64,000 nt of DNA from Corynebacterium striatum ATCC 6940 (GTDB taxonomy: Bacteria > Actinomycetota > Actinomycetes > Mycobacteriales > Mycobacteriaceae), in contig NZ_GG667519.1 of the NCBI RefSeq assembly GCF_000159135.1, forward strand, positions 248,240 through 312,239, in the 5' to 3' direction. The notes beneath the pieces are model-generated. The model was not told where the DNA came from and ran no database searches. It was given only the letters and a program-made list of their open reading frames with translations. Numbering within the stretch: the first letter of the stretch is position 1; every line of letters begins with the position of its first letter. Below, piece after piece: positions 54,465 through 63,829 of the stretch. A program made the position numbers and the translations under genes.

Positions 54465-55292
54465 CTACATGCCCAGCTGGTCTACGGCCTGCTGGGCTTC
54501 TTCGTAGGTGAACTTCTCGCCGTAGTCGCTGGTGAGCTGGTCAATCAGCGCGGCGCCGGACATGCCCATGGTGTCCTGGTAGTTGCGCGCGGACTCCGCG
54601 GCCTCGGCGTTCCAGTCGGCTTCGACGTTGTCTACAGCGTACTGCGCCTGCTCCGCAGTGAACTTCTCGCCGTAGTCACTGGTGAGCTGGTCGTAGAGCT
54701 TGGCCTTAGAAAATGCCATGGTCTTGATGTAGTTCTTCGCGGAACCTAGGGCCTCGGCGTTCCAGTCCGCCTCGACGTTATCGATGGCGTACTGCGCAGC
54801 ATCGGCCGGGAACTTCTCGCCGTACTCACTGGTCAACTGATCGTAGAGCTTGGCCTGGGAGAAGTTCATGGTCTTGATGTACTGGTTGGCCTTGCGCAGT
54901 GCGTTGCGGTGCTCTACGGGAGCGTTGGGGTCGCCCTCGTCGCCGCTCATGTTTGCTAGGGCGTCGGAAAGCTTGGCGAGGTCACCCGAGGTATCGGAAT
55001 CTTGTGCAACGTTGCTTTCGGGGACAACGCTGGTCGGATTGTCTGCCGCGGTGTCTTCCTTGTCGCCGCCAGCGCCGGTAGCGACACCAATGATGACGAG
55101 CACGGCCAAGGCGCCAGCGCCCCACTTGAAGCAGCCGCCCTTCTTCTTTTTCTTCGGTTCCTGTGGCGGTACAGCACCTGCGCCGTAGGTACCGTCAGCG
55201 GCGGGGAAACCTGGTTGTTGGCCAGGTTGTTGGCTGGGTTGTTGACCGGGCTGCTGCAGAGGGTTTGCGTATGGATTGTTTGAGTTGGTCAT
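54465..55292 (-). CDS. Ltp-family surface protein with three repeats
   Basis: A 275-residue membrane-anchored protein. Residues 1-50 are a Pro/Gln-rich cytoplasmic tail ending in a lysine run, residues about 57-75 are a transmembrane helix, a linker covers 76-125, and three copies of a 48-residue Ltp repeat fill 129-275. Each repeat has YxxTMxFSxAKLYDQLTS, then YGEKF and ADWNAEA. Ltp of Streptococcus phage TP-J34 blocks phage DNA injection (superinfection exclusion), and its repeats belong to this family. Whether this chromosomal protein does so is inference. The repeats are also very similar at DNA level. Confidence 0.85.
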   Translation of the reverse strand: MTNSNNPYANPLQQPGQQPSQQPGQQPGFPAADGTYGAGAVPPQEPKKKKKGGCFKWGAGALAVLVIIGVATGAGGDKEDTAADNPTSVVPESNVAQDSDTSGDLAKLSDALANMSGDEGDPNAPVEHRNALRKANQYIKTMNFSQAKLYDQLTSEYGEKFPADAAQYAIDNVEADWNAEALGSAKNYIKTMAFSKAKLYDQLTSDYGEKFTAEQAQYAVDNVEADWNAEAAESARNYQDTMGMSGAALIDQLTSDYGEKFTYEEAQQAVDQLGM

Positions 55293-55424
55293 GGAAAACC
55301 TCCAGAAAGAAACAGTTGAGGAGGATGCCTCCCCAGCGAGAGAAATGCTGGGGTGCAACCTTGGGAACACAAGCAGTTTCGCAAAGGCGCTGGACACGGC
55401 TTCCGTGCGTTTCGAACGTACGCG

Positions 55425-56738
55425 CTATCTGGTTTGGTAAGCGTTCTCTGGAGTGGCGTTGAGCTCGAGCTTTACCGGGCGGCTGGCTAGTGGGAAAGCG
55501 CGCTGGGCGCAGTTTTCGCGCGGGCAGGCGCTACATCCGGGGCCAATCGGCGTGGCTGCCGACGCCGTGAGCGTCAAAGCATCCGCGTACACCAAGCGGT
55601 CGGCTTGGGAGATGTCGCAGCCGAGGCCCACCACAAACTCCTTACGCGGGGTACCCCAGGCCTTGGCTTGGCCTTGCACGAAACGTGCAATCCACAGATA
55701 GGTGTGGTCATCCGGCATGGAGGCCACCTGGCGGGTGATGCGGTTGGGGGTTTCGAAAGCGCGGTGGACTATCCACAGCGGGCAGGAGCCGCCACCGCGG
55801 GCGAAGTGGAACGCGGTGGAGGACTGGCGCTTGGAGATATTGCCCGCGCGGTCAGTGCGGATGAACGAGAAGGGGACGCCCTTGTTGCCGGGGCGCTGCA
55901 GGGTGGATAGACGCTGCGCGGTGGTCTCAAAACCGGTGCCGAAGGTGCCGGCGATGATGTCGATGTCGTAGCGGGTTTCCTCGGCTGTCTCCAGGAACTG
56001 GCTATAGGGCATCGTCACGGCCGCGGCGAAATATTGAGCCAGACCAAGGGTACCGATGCGCTGGGCGTCGCCAAGCGGCAGCTCCGCCACGAGCTTCTCG
56101 CACAGCTCAGTGTGTGCCAACAGGCAGTACTGCAAAGCCATCTCAAAGACGAGTTGCGACTCCGTCAGTCCCGCACGCAGGTGCAACTCCCTCGTCTGTG
56201 GGCGAAACTCACGCCGGGTGACCGGGCTGGAAAAGCGCACGCTCACACCCAACTCCTCCTGCAACTTCGCCGCCAGGCGCCCGCGCCGCAGGACGCGATC
56301 GCCCAACTGCAGCGCCAGATCCTCGGCAGCGACGTCGAGTGCGTGGATGTAGTTGTGTGCATCGTAGAAGAAGTCACGCACCGCCTCGAATGGGCCCTCC
56401 TGCTGCTGCGGTGCGGCCGCTGCGGCCTCGAGGAAGCGCGGCATCAGCTCCGGGAAACGCGTGACGAGATCGGAAAGCGTGGCCTCGGCGGCGTCGGGAA
56501 ATAGCCTGCGCAACTCGGTGATGGTGCGCACGTCCTTGTCCGCGGAGAAGTACGTGGGGTCCACCCCAAAGCGTTGGGACAGCTGCATGAGGACGGTGAC
56601 GGTGAGCGGGCGCTGATCATTTTCCAGCTGGTTGAGGTAGCTCGTGGACAGCTGCAGCTGCTTGGCCATGGCCACTTGAGTGAGTCCTTGTTGCTTGCGA
56701 AGTGCGTGGATTCGTGCCCCCGCGTAGTGCTTGCTCAT
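55425..56738 (-). CDS. prpR: PrpR/RamB-type regulator of propionate metabolism
   Basis: A 437-residue regulator. Residues about 8-65 are an XRE helix-turn-helix (IHALRKQQGLTQVAMAKQLQ, LSTSYLNQLENDQRPL). A central IrrE-like region has degenerate catalytic motifs, and the C-terminus is the DUF2083 (short-chain acyl sensor) domain with a four-cysteine cluster: GLGCDISQ, then GCSACPRENC. M. tuberculosis PrpR binds an iron-sulfur cluster and propionyl-CoA, and these cysteines fit. The ATG at 56738 has AGAGGA upstream. It is divergent from prpDBC, which it should activate. Confidence 0.88.
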   Translation of the reverse strand: MSKHYAGARIHALRKQQGLTQVAMAKQLQLSTSYLNQLENDQRPLTVTVLMQLSQRFGVDPTYFSADKDVRTITELRRLFPDAAEATLSDLVTRFPELMPRFLEAAAAAPQQQEGPFEAVRDFFYDAHNYIHALDVAAEDLALQLGDRVLRRGRLAAKLQEELGVSVRFSSPVTRREFRPQTRELHLRAGLTESQLVFEMALQYCLLAHTELCEKLVAELPLGDAQRIGTLGLAQYFAAAVTMPYSQFLETAEETRYDIDIIAGTFGTGFETTAQRLSTLQRPGNKGVPFSFIRTDRAGNISKRQSSTAFHFARGGGSCPLWIVHRAFETPNRITRQVASMPDDHTYLWIARFVQGQAKAWGTPRKEFVVGLGCDISQADRLVYADALTLTASAATPIGPGCSACPRENCAQRAFPLASRPVKLELNATPENAYQTR

Positions 56739-56783
56739 TGTCCAGTCATCCTCTTTATTGCTCTTGAGCAGCTGTTTCCACAT

Positions 56784-56924
56784 GTTTTGCAAAACGGAAA
56801 GATAGCTACAACAGATTTACACATTTTACACATGTGGCGCTCGACACGTTCTAGAAATTAATGTGATTTTGCAAACGCAGCACCGTGAGGCGAGGAACCT
56901 CACGTTGAAGTCAAGCACCTCACG
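56784..56924. promoter_or_regulatory. prpR-prpD control region
   Basis: Two PrpR/RamB-like boxes: the perfect palindrome GTTTTGCAAAAC (56784-56795) near prpR, and TTTGCAAAC (56868-56876) near prpD. Closer to prpD a second element occurs three times: CGTGAGG (56884-56890, inverted), CCTCACG (56898-56904) and CCTCACG (56918-56924), the last two 20 bp apart. The latter may bind a different regulator or stall ribosomes or polymerase in the leader. Confidence 0.6.
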
Positions 56925-56948
56925 TCGAAATGTCCCAAAGGAGCACCT

Positions 56949-58478
56949 GTGATCAACCACGAAGTCCGCACTCACAAGTCCGCCGAGAATTTCCCTATCG
57001 AAGAGCACCTTGCCTACAAGATCGCCAAGGTCGCCGCCGACCCAGTTGAGGTACCGGAGGAGACCAAGGAGATGATCATTAACCGCATCATCGACAATGC
57101 CTCCGTCGCAGTGGCTTCCGTGGCCCGCCGCCCAGTGACCTCCGCACGCGGAATCGCAGAGGGCCACCCACATGCAGGCGACGCTGCACGCACCGGCAAG
57201 GGCGCCAAGATTTTCGGCATCGAGGGCGACTACTCCGCTGAGTGGGCTGCGCTGGCCAACGGCACCGCGGTACGCGAGCTCGACTACCACGACACCTTCC
57301 TTGCAGCCGAGTACTCCCACCCAGGCGACAACATCCCGCCGATGATTGCAGTCGCACAGCACAAGGGCCTCGACGGCAAGACCCTCCTGCGCGGCATCGC
57401 GACCGGCTACGAAATCCAGGTCAACCTCGTTAAGGCCATCTGCCTCCACGAGTGGAAGATTGACCACGTGGCCCACCTCGGCCCATCCGTTGCAGCAGGT
57501 ATCGGCACCATGCTCGACCTGCCGGTCGAGACCATCTACCAGGCAATCGGCCAGGCTCTGCACACCACCACCGCTACCCGTCAGTCCCGCAAGGGCCTGA
57601 TTTCCTCCTGGAAGGCCTACGCGCCGGCATTCGCGGGCAAGATGGGCATCGAGGCCGTCGACCGCGCCATGCGCGGTGAGGGTGCACCGGCTCCTATCTG
57701 GGAAGGCGAGGACGGCTTCATTGCATGGATGCTCCACTCCCCAGAGCGCACCTACACCGTGCCGCTTCCTGCCGACGGAGAGGAAAAGCGCGCCATCCTG
57801 GACACCTACACCAAGGAGCACTCCGCGGAGTACCAGGCACAGGCACCAATCGACTTGGCACGCCGCATGAAGCAGACCATCGCCGATGCGGGCAAGTCCA
57901 CCAAGGACATCGAGTCCATCGTGCTGCACACCTCGCACCACACCCACTACGTTATCGGCACCGGCGCTAATGACCCACAGAAGATGGACCCAACTGCCTC
58001 CCGCGAGACCCTGGACCACTCCATCATGTATATCTTCGCGGTGGCCCTCGAGGACGGCACCTGGCACCACGTTGACTCCTACGCTCCGGAGCGCGCACAG
58101 CGCCCAGAGACCGTGGAGCTGTGGCACAAGATCTCCACAGTGGAGGACCCAGAGTGGACCCGCCGCTACCACTCCCTCGACCTCACCGAGAAGGCATTCG
58201 GTGGCAAGGCAGTCATCACATTCACCGACGGCACCGTTATCGAGGATGAGGCAGCTGTTGCCGACGCCCACCCGCTTGGCGCCCGCCCATTCGGCCGCGC
58301 TGAGTACATCAACAAGTTCAAGACCCTGGCCACCGGCATCGTCTCCGAGGAGGAGCAGGAGCGCTTCCTCGCAGCGGTACAGAACCTGGAAAACTTGACC
58401 GACCTGAGCGAGCTCAACGTCGTTGTCACTCCGGAAGCACTCGCTTCCGCACCTAAGACCCCGGAAGGACTGTTCTAA
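56949..58478 (+). CDS. prpD: 2-methylcitrate dehydratase
   Basis: A 509-residue MmgE/PrpD-fold enzyme that dehydrates 2-methylcitrate to 2-methyl-cis-aconitate in propionate breakdown. Family segments are [40 protein letters not shown] and [20 protein letters not shown], the last holding a conserved basic pocket. The start is GTG at 56949 with AAAGGAG upstream. prpB starts directly after its stop. The length is normal. Confidence 0.95.
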   Translation: MINHEVRTHKSAENFPIEEHLAYKIAKVAADPVEVPEETKEMIINRIIDNASVAVASVARRPVTSARGIAEGHPHAGDAARTGKGAKIFGIEGDYSAEWAALANGTAVRELDYHDTFLAAEYSHPGDNIPPMIAVAQHKGLDGKTLLRGIATGYEIQVNLVKAICLHEWKIDHVAHLGPSVAAGIGTMLDLPVETIYQAIGQALHTTTATRQSRKGLISSWKAYAPAFAGKMGIEAVDRAMRGEGAPAPIWEGEDGFIAWMLHSPERTYTVPLPADGEEKRAILDTYTKEHSAEYQAQAPIDLARRMKQTIADAGKSTKDIESIVLHTSHHTHYVIGTGANDPQKMDPTASRETLDHSIMYIFAVALEDGTWHHVDSYAPERAQRPETVELWHKISTVEDPEWTRRYHSLDLTEKAFGGKAVITFTDGTVIEDEAAVADAHPLGARPFGRAEYINKFKTLATGIVSEEEQERFLAAVQNLENLTDLSELNVVVTPEALASAPKTPEGLF

Positions 58479-59408
58479 ATGGCTGGACTATTCGGTTCCA
58501 TCAAGACCAACGCACAAAAGCGCGAGGAGTTCCGTGCCGCCCTCGAGGGCCCCGGAATCACCAAGCTGCCGGGCGCATTCAACCCGCTGACCGCGCGCCT
58601 GATTCAAGACCTTGGCGGCTTCAACGGCGTCTACGTGTCCGGTGCCGTGCTGGCCAACGACCTGGGCCTGCCGGACATTGGCCTGACCACGCTCACCGAG
58701 GTGGCCCAGCGCGCCGGGCACATCGCCCGCGCCACGGATTTGCCGGTGCTTGTCGACGCCGACACAGGTTTCGGTGAGCCCATGTCCGCCGCCCGCACCG
58801 TGGCCGCCCTCGAGGATGCCGGCCTGGCTGGCTGCCACCTTGAGGACCAGGTCAACCCGAAGCGTTGTGGTCACCTCGACGGCAAGGAGGTCGTGCCCAC
58901 CGACCTGATGGTGCGCCGCATCTCCGCTGCGGTCAACGAGCGCCGCGATGAGAACTTCATCATCTGTGCCCGTACCGACGCTGCTGGCATCCACGGCATC
59001 GATGACGCCATCGAGCGTGCCAAGGCCTACGCCGATGCAGGTGCGGACCTCATTTTCACAGAGGCTCTCTACTCGCCGGCTGACTTCGAGAAGTTCCGCG
59101 CTGCTGTGGACACCCCGCTGCTGGCGAACATGACTGAGTTCGGCAAGACCGAGCTGCTGTCTGCCCAGCAGCTAGAGGACCTGGGCTACAACGCGGTCAT
59201 CTGGCCGGTGTCCACCCTCCGCGTGGCTATGGGCGCGACCGAGGATTTCCTGCGGGACTTGCAGGAGACCGGCATCCAGACCGACTGGCTTGAGCGCATG
59301 CAGCACCGCTCTCGCCTCTACGAGTTGGTTCGCTACAACGAGTACAACGCCTTCGACCAGGCCGTTTTCACCTACTCCAAGGACGCTTACAAGGCCACCT
59401 TCGAGTAA
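58479..59408 (+). CDS. prpB: methylisocitrate lyase
   Basis: A 309-residue isocitrate-lyase superfamily enzyme that splits 2-methylisocitrate into pyruvate and succinate. The metal and substrate motifs are complete: LPVLVDADTGFGEPMSAART, then the catalytic loop KRCGHLDGKEVVPTDLMVRR (KRCGH, where most relatives have KKCGH) and FIICARTDAAGIHGIDDAIE. The ATG is adjacent to the prpD stop, so the two are translated together. Confidence 0.95.
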   Translation: MAGLFGSIKTNAQKREEFRAALEGPGITKLPGAFNPLTARLIQDLGGFNGVYVSGAVLANDLGLPDIGLTTLTEVAQRAGHIARATDLPVLVDADTGFGEPMSAARTVAALEDAGLAGCHLEDQVNPKRCGHLDGKEVVPTDLMVRRISAAVNERRDENFIICARTDAAGIHGIDDAIERAKAYADAGADLIFTEALYSPADFEKFRAAVDTPLLANMTEFGKTELLSAQQLEDLGYNAVIWPVSTLRVAMGATEDFLRDLQETGIQTDWLERMQHRSRLYELVRYNEYNAFDQAVFTYSKDAYKATFE

Positions 59409-59418
59409 ACACCTGGTC

Positions 59419-59439
59419 CGGGCGAGCAAGGCTCGCCCG
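59419..59439 (+). other. intercistronic hairpin between prpB and prpC
   Basis: CGGGCGAGC (59419-59427) and GCTCGCCCG (59431-59439) form a perfect 9-bp stem with a 3-nt loop in the 95-bp prpB-prpC gap. No T-run follows, so it is more likely an mRNA processing or stability element than a full terminator. The gap also holds one of the few clearly intergenic copies of the iterated CGTCGNNAAGC word (59448). Confidence 0.5.
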
Positions 59440-59503
59440 CTCCGCGGCGTCGTCAAGCGCCGCCCAAGCAAAGAACAATCTTTCCAAGTAAAAGGAGAAC
59501 ATC

Positions 59504-60655
59504 ATGTCCGAGAACACCCCAGAAATCCGCAAGGGCCTTTACGGCGTCGTCGTTGATGAAACCGCAGTCTCCAAGGTGGTCCCAGAGACCAACTCCCTGA
59601 CCTACCGCGGATACCCAGTCCAGGAGCTGGCCCGCTACTGCTCCTTCGAGGAAGTGGCCTACCTGCTGTGGAACGGCGAGCTGCCGAACCAGGGTGAACT
59701 GGTCCGTTTCTCCGCTCGTGAGAAGGCGCTGCGTCACATCGACCGCCACCTCATCGACCTGATTACCTCGATGCCTAAGTCCTGCCACCCGATGGACGTG
59801 CTGCGTACCGCCATCTCCTTCATCGGTTCGCAGGACCCGGAAGAGTACACCAAGGACTCCGAGCACATCCGCCGCACCGCTCTCGAGCTGATGGCCAAGA
59901 TTCCGACCATCATTGCGCTCGACATCCGACGCCGCCGTGGCGAGGGCTACATCGAGCCAGACCGCAAGAAGGGCTTTGCCGAGAACTTCCTGTGGATGGT
60001 CTTCGGCGACGAGGAAGGCTCGCCGGCTAACTCCCGCTCCGATATTGAGGCATTCGACAAGTCCCTCATCCTCTACGCTGAGCACTCCTTCAATGCGTCG
60101 ACCTTTGCGGCTCGCGTGGTCACCTCGACCATGTCGGACACCTACTCCGCAGTGACCGCCGCAATCGGTGCCCTGAAGGGCCCGCTGCACGGTGGCGCAA
60201 ACGAGGCCGTCATGCACAACTTCTTAGAGGTTGGCGACCCCGCCAAGGCAGAGGAGTGGACCCTCAATAAGCTCAAGAACAAGGAACTGGTGATGGGCTT
60301 TGGTCACCGCGTCTACAAGAACGGTGACTCCCGCGTGCCTACCATGGAGGCAGCATTCCGCGAGCTGGCTAAGGACCACGGCCAGGAGCAGTGGGTAGAG
60401 ATGTACGAGAAGATGGCCAAGACCATGTATGAGAACACCTCCATCAAGATCCAGCCGAACCTGGACTTCCCGGCTGGCCCCGCGTACCACATCCTGGGCT
60501 TCGACATTGAGTTCTTCACCCCGATCTTCGTGATGGCCCGTATCACCGGTTGGACCGCACACATTGTGGAACAGAACGAGAACAACTCGCTTATCCGCCC
60601 GCTGTCTGCCTACAACGGCGAGGAACAGCGCTCCGTTCCGCCGAAGCAGATCTAA
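59504..60655 (+). CDS. prpC: 2-methylcitrate synthase
   Basis: A 383-residue short-type citrate synthase family enzyme that condenses propionyl-CoA and oxaloacetate. The citrate synthase residues are present: SLTYRGYPVQELARYCSFEE, PKSCHPMDVLRTAI, LKGPLHGGANEAVM (His), MGFGHRVYKNGDSRVPTMEA (His) and LDFPAGPAYHILGFD (Asp region). AAAGGAG lies before the ATG. The position after prpDB makes methylcitrate the likely product. Its stop overlaps the convergent permease by 4 bp with no terminator between. Confidence 0.94.
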   Translation: MSENTPEIRKGLYGVVVDETAVSKVVPETNSLTYRGYPVQELARYCSFEEVAYLLWNGELPNQGELVRFSAREKALRHIDRHLIDLITSMPKSCHPMDVLRTAISFIGSQDPEEYTKDSEHIRRTALELMAKIPTIIALDIRRRRGEGYIEPDRKKGFAENFLWMVFGDEEGSPANSRSDIEAFDKSLILYAEHSFNASTFAARVVTSTMSDTYSAVTAAIGALKGPLHGGANEAVMHNFLEVGDPAKAEEWTLNKLKNKELVMGFGHRVYKNGDSRVPTMEAAFRELAKDHGQEQWVEMYEKMAKTMYENTSIKIQPNLDFPAGPAYHILGFDIEFFTPIFVMARITGWTAHIVEQNENNSLIRPLSAYNGEEQRSVPPKQI

Positions 60656-63087
60656 TGAGCCGCTGTGCTTGACGACGGGCGCTGCACGTAGCGAAGGCAT
60701 GACATGCCAACGCCACTTGCAGCGCCTAGTGCTATTGCGCCTGCAGCAATAAGAAGTGCCTTCCAATCGATAGCAAAGGTGAGGCCATCTCCCATTGCGT
60801 AGACCATTCCGGCAAGCGGGAGGATTCCAGCAATACAGCCAGTAATGATCGCAGTACATGCCAGTGTGGCCGTCGTGAGTACAACGATTCTTAGGTGCCA
60901 GGAAGAATCGAGGCCAAGTACTTTGAAGGTGGTCTCGATTGCTTCGGTAGCGCGAGCAAGTTGCCGCGAGAAAACAAAGGTTACGGCTAACGCGCTGAGC
61001 AGCGCGGCTGCCAAACTGATGTAGAACGCCCGCGGTGTCGAAGAGGTTTGAACCAGCGGCAGTAGTACGAGCTCGTGGGGGATACGGGCTTGCGCAGCGC
61101 TATCAAGAAAGCGCTTTTCTTGGTCTTCCTGGAGACCCGTAAAGACCCATTGTGTCCTACCTGCCGGTGCATCTAGTTTCTGCGCCGTGGATTCGAGGAT
61201 AATTCCTCCAGCCAGCTTCTCCCAGTGAGGTCCGAAGTCGATACTCACCGCTGGAAGGGTTGTGGGACTGGGATTTCTGCTCGTGCTGATTGAAGCATGG
61301 TCATGGTCGATGAATCTGTTATCGCGGACCAATGCTCCGGTCGCAAGGACATCTTTTTCCGAGGCAGTAAGCTCTCGGTCTAAGAGCCGTTCTACGTCAT
61401 GAACGGATTCGACGCCCAGTACACCAAAAGTCCCCGACATCTCCGTGGGCATTTCCAGCGTGGCTTGGACATAAGAAATACGAACTGGGGCGGGCACACC
61501 CAACGCAGTGGCGACGTGCTGAACGGAATCAGCGTTTGTAGCTAGGCCATCATCTGTCTTCTTTAAAACGTGTGCCTGGTTTGGGGCGATTGTCGACGTC
61601 AAGCTGTCGTTCTCACTGGCTGTAAAACTGGCTGACATCGAACTACTGAACACCGCGGTTCCCATGCACAGGACCAACAACACCAGACCCGTACCAATGA
61701 GTTGACGGTGTTTTTCGGCAAATCTCAGGGCCACGCCTGCTGGAGTGTAGGGCCGGCTGGTTCGCGGACAGCGTGCGAGAAGAAGAGAAAAGACGATGCA
61801 CATCGCCACGGTTGGCGCTGGCGCCCATGTTTCGAATACGTCGGGCCCCAGCAGTGCTGCAGCGAACGTGAAGAGGACAGCGACAAGGACAATAACGACT
61901 GCACCCCAGCGTAAGAATGATGCCGATGGGGTCGGTGTCGGGAAGTCCTTCCAGAACGGATGAGGTTGAGCCGACGGCGCGGTGGCAATAGCACCAATCA
62001 GGAGTGCTGCTAGTGAGCTAGCGAGAAGAAGCACTAACCATTTCCATGGAATCAGGACTCCAGGATCAGGCAAACCTCCAAGTCCAGAAATGAAAGGGCG
62101 CGCACATTGTGCCAGACCTGCACCCAATACGAGTCCTGCGACGGAGTACATCAAGGCTGAACGAAGCAGGATGAATGCGCTGGACTTCCACAATAGGAAG
62201 GGCGAGATTCCTAGCTCGAAAAACCGCTGGCTCAACGGGTGAAGTACCTGGTAGGTAATCCGCCACAGGAAGAAGATCAAAGCGCATGGGATGACAACGG
62301 CGAACAGGCCGAAGAAGAAGGAATAGCTATCGGCGAATCCTGAAGGCGGCGTTGCGAGCAAGCTTTCTCGGGTGAGAAGCGATGCCGAGAAGGCGTCGTC
62401 AAGCGCTGCACGATCGACGAGGTCTGCATCCCCGATCTGACTCCTAATGAACTCGGTGAGGGCTGCAGGAGTCTTTCCTTCGGAACCGAAAACAATTGGC
62501 CGGACCGAAGCGGAGGTCATGGAATAAGCGTCAGCGCCGATGGTGTTCCACGTTCCCGACGCGCCGTACACAGCTTCTTCATGCTTGTGGAAGGAATTCG
62601 ATGCAACGCCAACGATACGGAGAGGTAGCGTGCCGTTGAATGCAGTTGTGTTCTCTCCAAGACTAAGGTTCACGTCCTCGGTGACTACTACCTCGCCAGG
62701 AGCGCTAGGCCACTGGCCCTGAACCAATGTCAACCCAAAATCGGGAGCTTGATCTTCCCAGTGAGACTCCTTGTAGACAAGGGAATTTGAAGGATCGCTA
62801 TCGACATAGAGATCGTAAGTCTCGAGCTGGGCAGTAAATCCCCGCTCTGGGGAATCAAGTTGTGGCAGCGTCTGCTCAACCACGCCCGCCCGCGTGTACA
62901 CAGGCACGTCCACGCGCACGGCGTTGTTTCCCAATTCTGACTGCGCCTTCTGCTGCGGGGACAACGTCATGAAGAGATCGGCCGAGACAGCAAATGCGAA
63001 TAATCCTAAGCACACTGCGATTGCCGCTGCGCCGAAGCGGTACCGTTTCGAAGAATGCACGACTTTCGTAATCAGTTCATTGAGCAT
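60652..63087 (-). CDS. FtsX-like permease of a bacteriocin-type ABC system
   Basis: An 811-residue membrane protein with one N-terminal helix (AAAIAVCLGLFAFAVSADLF), a large extracellular domain (about 45-255), four or five helices (about 260-470), a second extracellular domain (about 495-700) and three C-terminal helices. This is the MacB/FtsX plan doubled, as in permeases beside lactococcin-type peptide genes, though longer than the 662-residue protein at 27382. The start overlaps the ATPase stop by 11 bp. Upstream lies the end of a small secreted Trp-rich peptide gene. The G+C is lower than the prp genes by eye. Confidence 0.8.
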   Translation of the reverse strand: MLNELITKVVHSSKRYRFGAAAIAVCLGLFAFAVSADLFMTLSPQQKAQSELGNNAVRVDVPVYTRAGVVEQTLPQLDSPERGFTAQLETYDLYVDSDPSNSLVYKESHWEDQAPDFGLTLVQGQWPSAPGEVVVTEDVNLSLGENTTAFNGTLPLRIVGVASNSFHKHEEAVYGASGTWNTIGADAYSMTSASVRPIVFGSEGKTPAALTEFIRSQIGDADLVDRAALDDAFSASLLTRESLLATPPSGFADSYSFFFGLFAVVIPCALIFFLWRITYQVLHPLSQRFFELGISPFLLWKSSAFILLRSALMYSVAGLVLGAGLAQCARPFISGLGGLPDPGVLIPWKWLVLLLASSLAALLIGAIATAPSAQPHPFWKDFPTPTPSASFLRWGAVVIVLVAVLFTFAAALLGPDVFETWAPAPTVAMCIVFSLLLARCPRTSRPYTPAGVALRFAEKHRQLIGTGLVLLVLCMGTAVFSSSMSASFTASENDSLTSTIAPNQAHVLKKTDDGLATNADSVQHVATALGVPAPVRISYVQATLEMPTEMSGTFGVLGVESVHDVERLLDRELTASEKDVLATGALVRDNRFIDHDHASISTSRNPSPTTLPAVSIDFGPHWEKLAGGIILESTAQKLDAPAGRTQWVFTGLQEDQEKRFLDSAAQARIPHELVLLPLVQTSSTPRAFYISLAAALLSALAVTFVFSRQLARATEAIETTFKVLGLDSSWHLRIVVLTTATLACTAIITGCIAGILPLAGMVYAMGDGLTFAIDWKALLIAAGAIALGAASGVGMSCLRYVQRPSSSTAAH

Positions 63088-63763
63088 GCGGGGCTGCTTT
63101 CCCGATCTGGCCGTCGATCAGCGTGTAGGCCGTGCTGCAATAGTCGAGCATGATGGGATCGTGGCTGGTTGCTATCACGGTTGTGCCAGTTGATGCGAGC
63201 TTTTTGAAGAGTCGAAAAATGCCATGGGAGTTCTCGGAATCGAGCGCAGCAGACGGCTCATCAGCCAAGAGAATTCGCCGGTTCCCAGACAGTGCTCGGG
63301 CGATTCCGACTCTTTGACACTGGCCGCGCGACATCTCTGCGGGAAACCGTTGAGCAAGTTCTGCTAGTCCTACCTGGGCTAATGCCTCGGAAGCCTTGTT
63401 GTGTGCCGCCGTTTCATCGACACCCGCTGCGGCAAGCACAAGCATGACATTTTCGAGCGCGGTGAGTTCATTCATTAATAAGTCGTCTTGATGGACGAAA
63501 CCGATTGTGTTGCGGCGCAAGGCGAGTAGTTCCTTGGGAGCAGCGGTGGATACACAGGTATCGAAGACCGAGATTGAGCCTTCATCGATAGGTAGAAGAC
63601 CTGCAACCGCGCGCAGGAGAGTGGTTTTGCCGGAGCCGCTCTTTCCTGAAATTCCGAGAAACTCACCTTCATCAACCTCTAGGCTTGTGCCCTTGAGAAC
63701 ATGCGTGCGCTGGGCGCCTTCGCCTAAATACTTGTGGACCCTAGATATGGTGACTGTATTCAT
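63077..63763 (-). CDS. ABC transporter ATP-binding protein (bacteriocin type)
   Basis: A 228-residue ABC ATPase: Walker A GKSGSGKTT, Q-loop FVHQDDLL, signature EMSRGQCQRVGIARAL (Ser-Arg-Gly-Gln in place of the usual SGGQ), Walker B ILLADEPSAALDSEN and switch VIATSHDP. The altered signature is worth noting but occurs in this subgroup. The ATG at 63763 fits a minimal start; ATG 63787 is possible. It is coupled to the permease at 63087 and lies 66 bp downstream of the peptide gene. Confidence 0.88.
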   Translation of the reverse strand: MNTVTISRVHKYLGEGAQRTHVLKGTSLEVDEGEFLGISGKSGSGKTTLLRAVAGLLPIDEGSISVFDTCVSTAAPKELLALRRNTIGFVHQDDLLMNELTALENVMLVLAAAGVDETAAHNKASEALAQVGLAELAQRFPAEMSRGQCQRVGIARALSGNRRILLADEPSAALDSENSHGIFRLFKKLASTGTTVIATSHDPIMLDYCSTAYTLIDGQIGKAAPHAQ

Positions 63764-63783
63764 GAGCTCTTTACAACAGAGAG

Positions 63784-63816
63784 ACACACGCCAAGGTCAT
63801 TGACCGAGGCGTGTGT
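63784..63816 (-). terminator. hairpin between peptide gene and ABC genes (attenuator-like)
   Basis: ACACACGCC (63784-63792) and GGCGTGTGT (63808-63816) form a 9-bp stem, with an inner GGTC/GACC stem closing a 3-nt loop. On the minus strand it is followed by CTCTCTGTTG, only moderately T-rich. It would stop part of the transcription after the peptide gene and let less of the ATPase/permease be made. Confidence 0.55.
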
Positions 63817-63829
63817 GGAAAAGGGATAG

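Noticed and set aside
56826-58271. 481-residue minus-strand frame opposite prpD
   Set aside because: Low-complexity Gly/Val/Asp composition mirrors prpD codons. prpD itself is a clear match to its family and sits in a coherent operon.
60667-60677. Terminator between prpC and the convergent permease
   Set aside because: The genes overlap by 4 bp and no stem with a T-run was found.
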